From the NCBI GenBank assembly GCA_038380795.1, contig CM076261.1, positions 11,104,556 to 11,168,555 of the forward strand: a stretch of DNA of 64,000 nt, written 5' to 3'. Shown here in pieces: positions 63,116 to 64,000 of this stretch. The DNA comes from Pyrocephalus nanus. Taxonomy: Eukaryota > Chordata > Aves > Passeriformes > Tyrannidae. The position numbers and the translations under genes are program-made. Within the stretch, counting starts at the first letter, position 1. Every line of letters starts with the position of its first letter. The notes under the pieces are model-generated. The model was not told the origin of the DNA, searched no databases, and saw nothing but the letters and a program-made list of their open reading frames with translations.

Positions 63116-64000
63116 CTTGTCCTAGGGACTGCACTGATCACACAGAATTTGAGCATTTGGGGGCATTTTTGATAAAATGAAATGCTCAGCCACGTTGAAA
63201 TAGATAGCAACACTCAAATACCTACAGAGGCATTTCACTTTCAAGAGTATGTTACTTACTGTCACCTCAACGAGCTAGGTATACACTATAGATGCCTTCA
63301 CAGTATTGCTATACCCAGAATACAGAGTCTCTGTTATAAGAAGAAACAAATTTGTAAATTTGTAATTCAGGACATTACAATATATGGTATTTACACATGC
63401 AGAGTTTTTTCAGCAGATTTTCTGTACAGTGGGCATGCAGCTTGCTAGAACAAAAGCAGAAGGACTGATGTGAAGACAACCAAAAGCCCAGGAGATATTA
63501 TTTTTGTGTTTCTCTGTGTTCTAAGAGCTATTTAATTAGAAGACTCTGTAATTTTCTGGGTAGCTTTTCAGAAATTATTGTTTGTACTAAGAAATTCCAC
63601 AGTATTTGTCATCAACTTACGAAGTAGCTTATAAACCATATAAAATGAGAATAATTTAGATGTAGTCTTATGGTTGAAAAGTTTTGTGATGCCTGTGTAG
63701 GTATAGAAAAGATGTTGCTGTCTATTTGCTATTTTTTTATTCTCTCTTCTGATTTGTACAGGAGAGTTTATCCTTTTTTATTATTGTTTGACATAAAGTG
63801 TTATATTTATTTTGGAGCTCCAATCTCCACTAAATTCAGGTCCATTTTACTGCCTCGTGGTATTAGACTTGTTAGAACATGCTGATTTTTCTCCAGTCTC
63901 AGATAAATGTAGGAAATGAAGCATGGAAATGGAAAAATGACAGTAAAGCAATGACGCCCACCATTCATCCCTCAGAAAGAAGAGCAGCTCCAAGGATGTA

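Larger units (their letters stand above)
62951..64000 (+). other. CDH7: CDH7 3'UTR and downstream flank
   Basis: This is non-coding sequence after the stop. It contains a (TTTTG)n run at about 63057-63088 and one ATTAAA hexamer at 63110-63115. I see no AATAAA in the rest of the window, so if the ATTAAA is not used the 3'UTR runs past the end. No convincing gene is seen on either strand; the open frames at 63182-63448 and 63670-63885 have no recognisable content. Confidence 0.6.

Noticed and set aside
1..64000. CRISPR arrays, tRNA or rRNA genes, bacterial operons or defence systems
   Set aside because: None seen; the exon-intron structure and avian retroelements show this is vertebrate nuclear DNA.

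Overview
The window looks like avian nuclear DNA. It is AT-rich and intron-dominated, and it carries CR1 LINEs with the characteristic ATTCTGTG-type 3' terminal repeats plus a solo LTR of the kind common in bird ERVL elements. There are no operons, no prokaryotic gene packing, no CRISPR array and no tRNA or rRNA gene that I could recognise. The species cannot be fixed from the sequence alone.

One protein-coding gene is present, on the + strand. It is a type II classical cadherin that I identify as cadherin-7 (CDH7). Ten coding exons lie between 20421 and 62950, with lengths 295, 120, 168, 188, 254, 137, 122, 118, 252 and 494 bp (the last includes the stop). Every junction is GT-AG and every reading phase joins correctly. 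Together they encode 715 residues: most of EC1, all of EC2-EC5, the transmembrane helix, the p120-catenin-binding juxtamembrane segment, the beta-catenin-binding tail and the stop. The first coding exon (signal peptide, propeptide and the Trp-bearing N-terminus of EC1, about 70 residues in the family) is not visible and should lie upstream of position 1. Residue numbers in this annotation count from the first codon at 20421.

Layout: 1-20420 is the 3' part of a large intron with two minus-strand CR1 copies; 20421-32372 holds coding exons 2-5 (EC1 to EC3); 32373-44124 is an 11.75 kb intron that has collected a solo ERVL LTR (with intact 5-bp target duplication), a second LTR-like GC-rich patch and a minus-strand CR1; 44125-53904 holds coding exons 6-10 (EC3 to the membrane helix); 53905-62456 is an 8.55 kb intron with a plus-strand CR1; 62457-62950 is the terminal coding exon; 62951-64000 is 3'UTR and flank.

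I found no novel multi-gene system. The observations most worth checking are an in-frame upstream splice acceptor that would add 14 codons with a glycosylation sequon at the start of EC3, the clean solo-LTR footprint, an A-tract/T-tract-bounded inverted-repeat unit near 17.5 kb, and two cysteines in the cytoplasmic tail. Family assignments rest on recalled family features; no database search was run.
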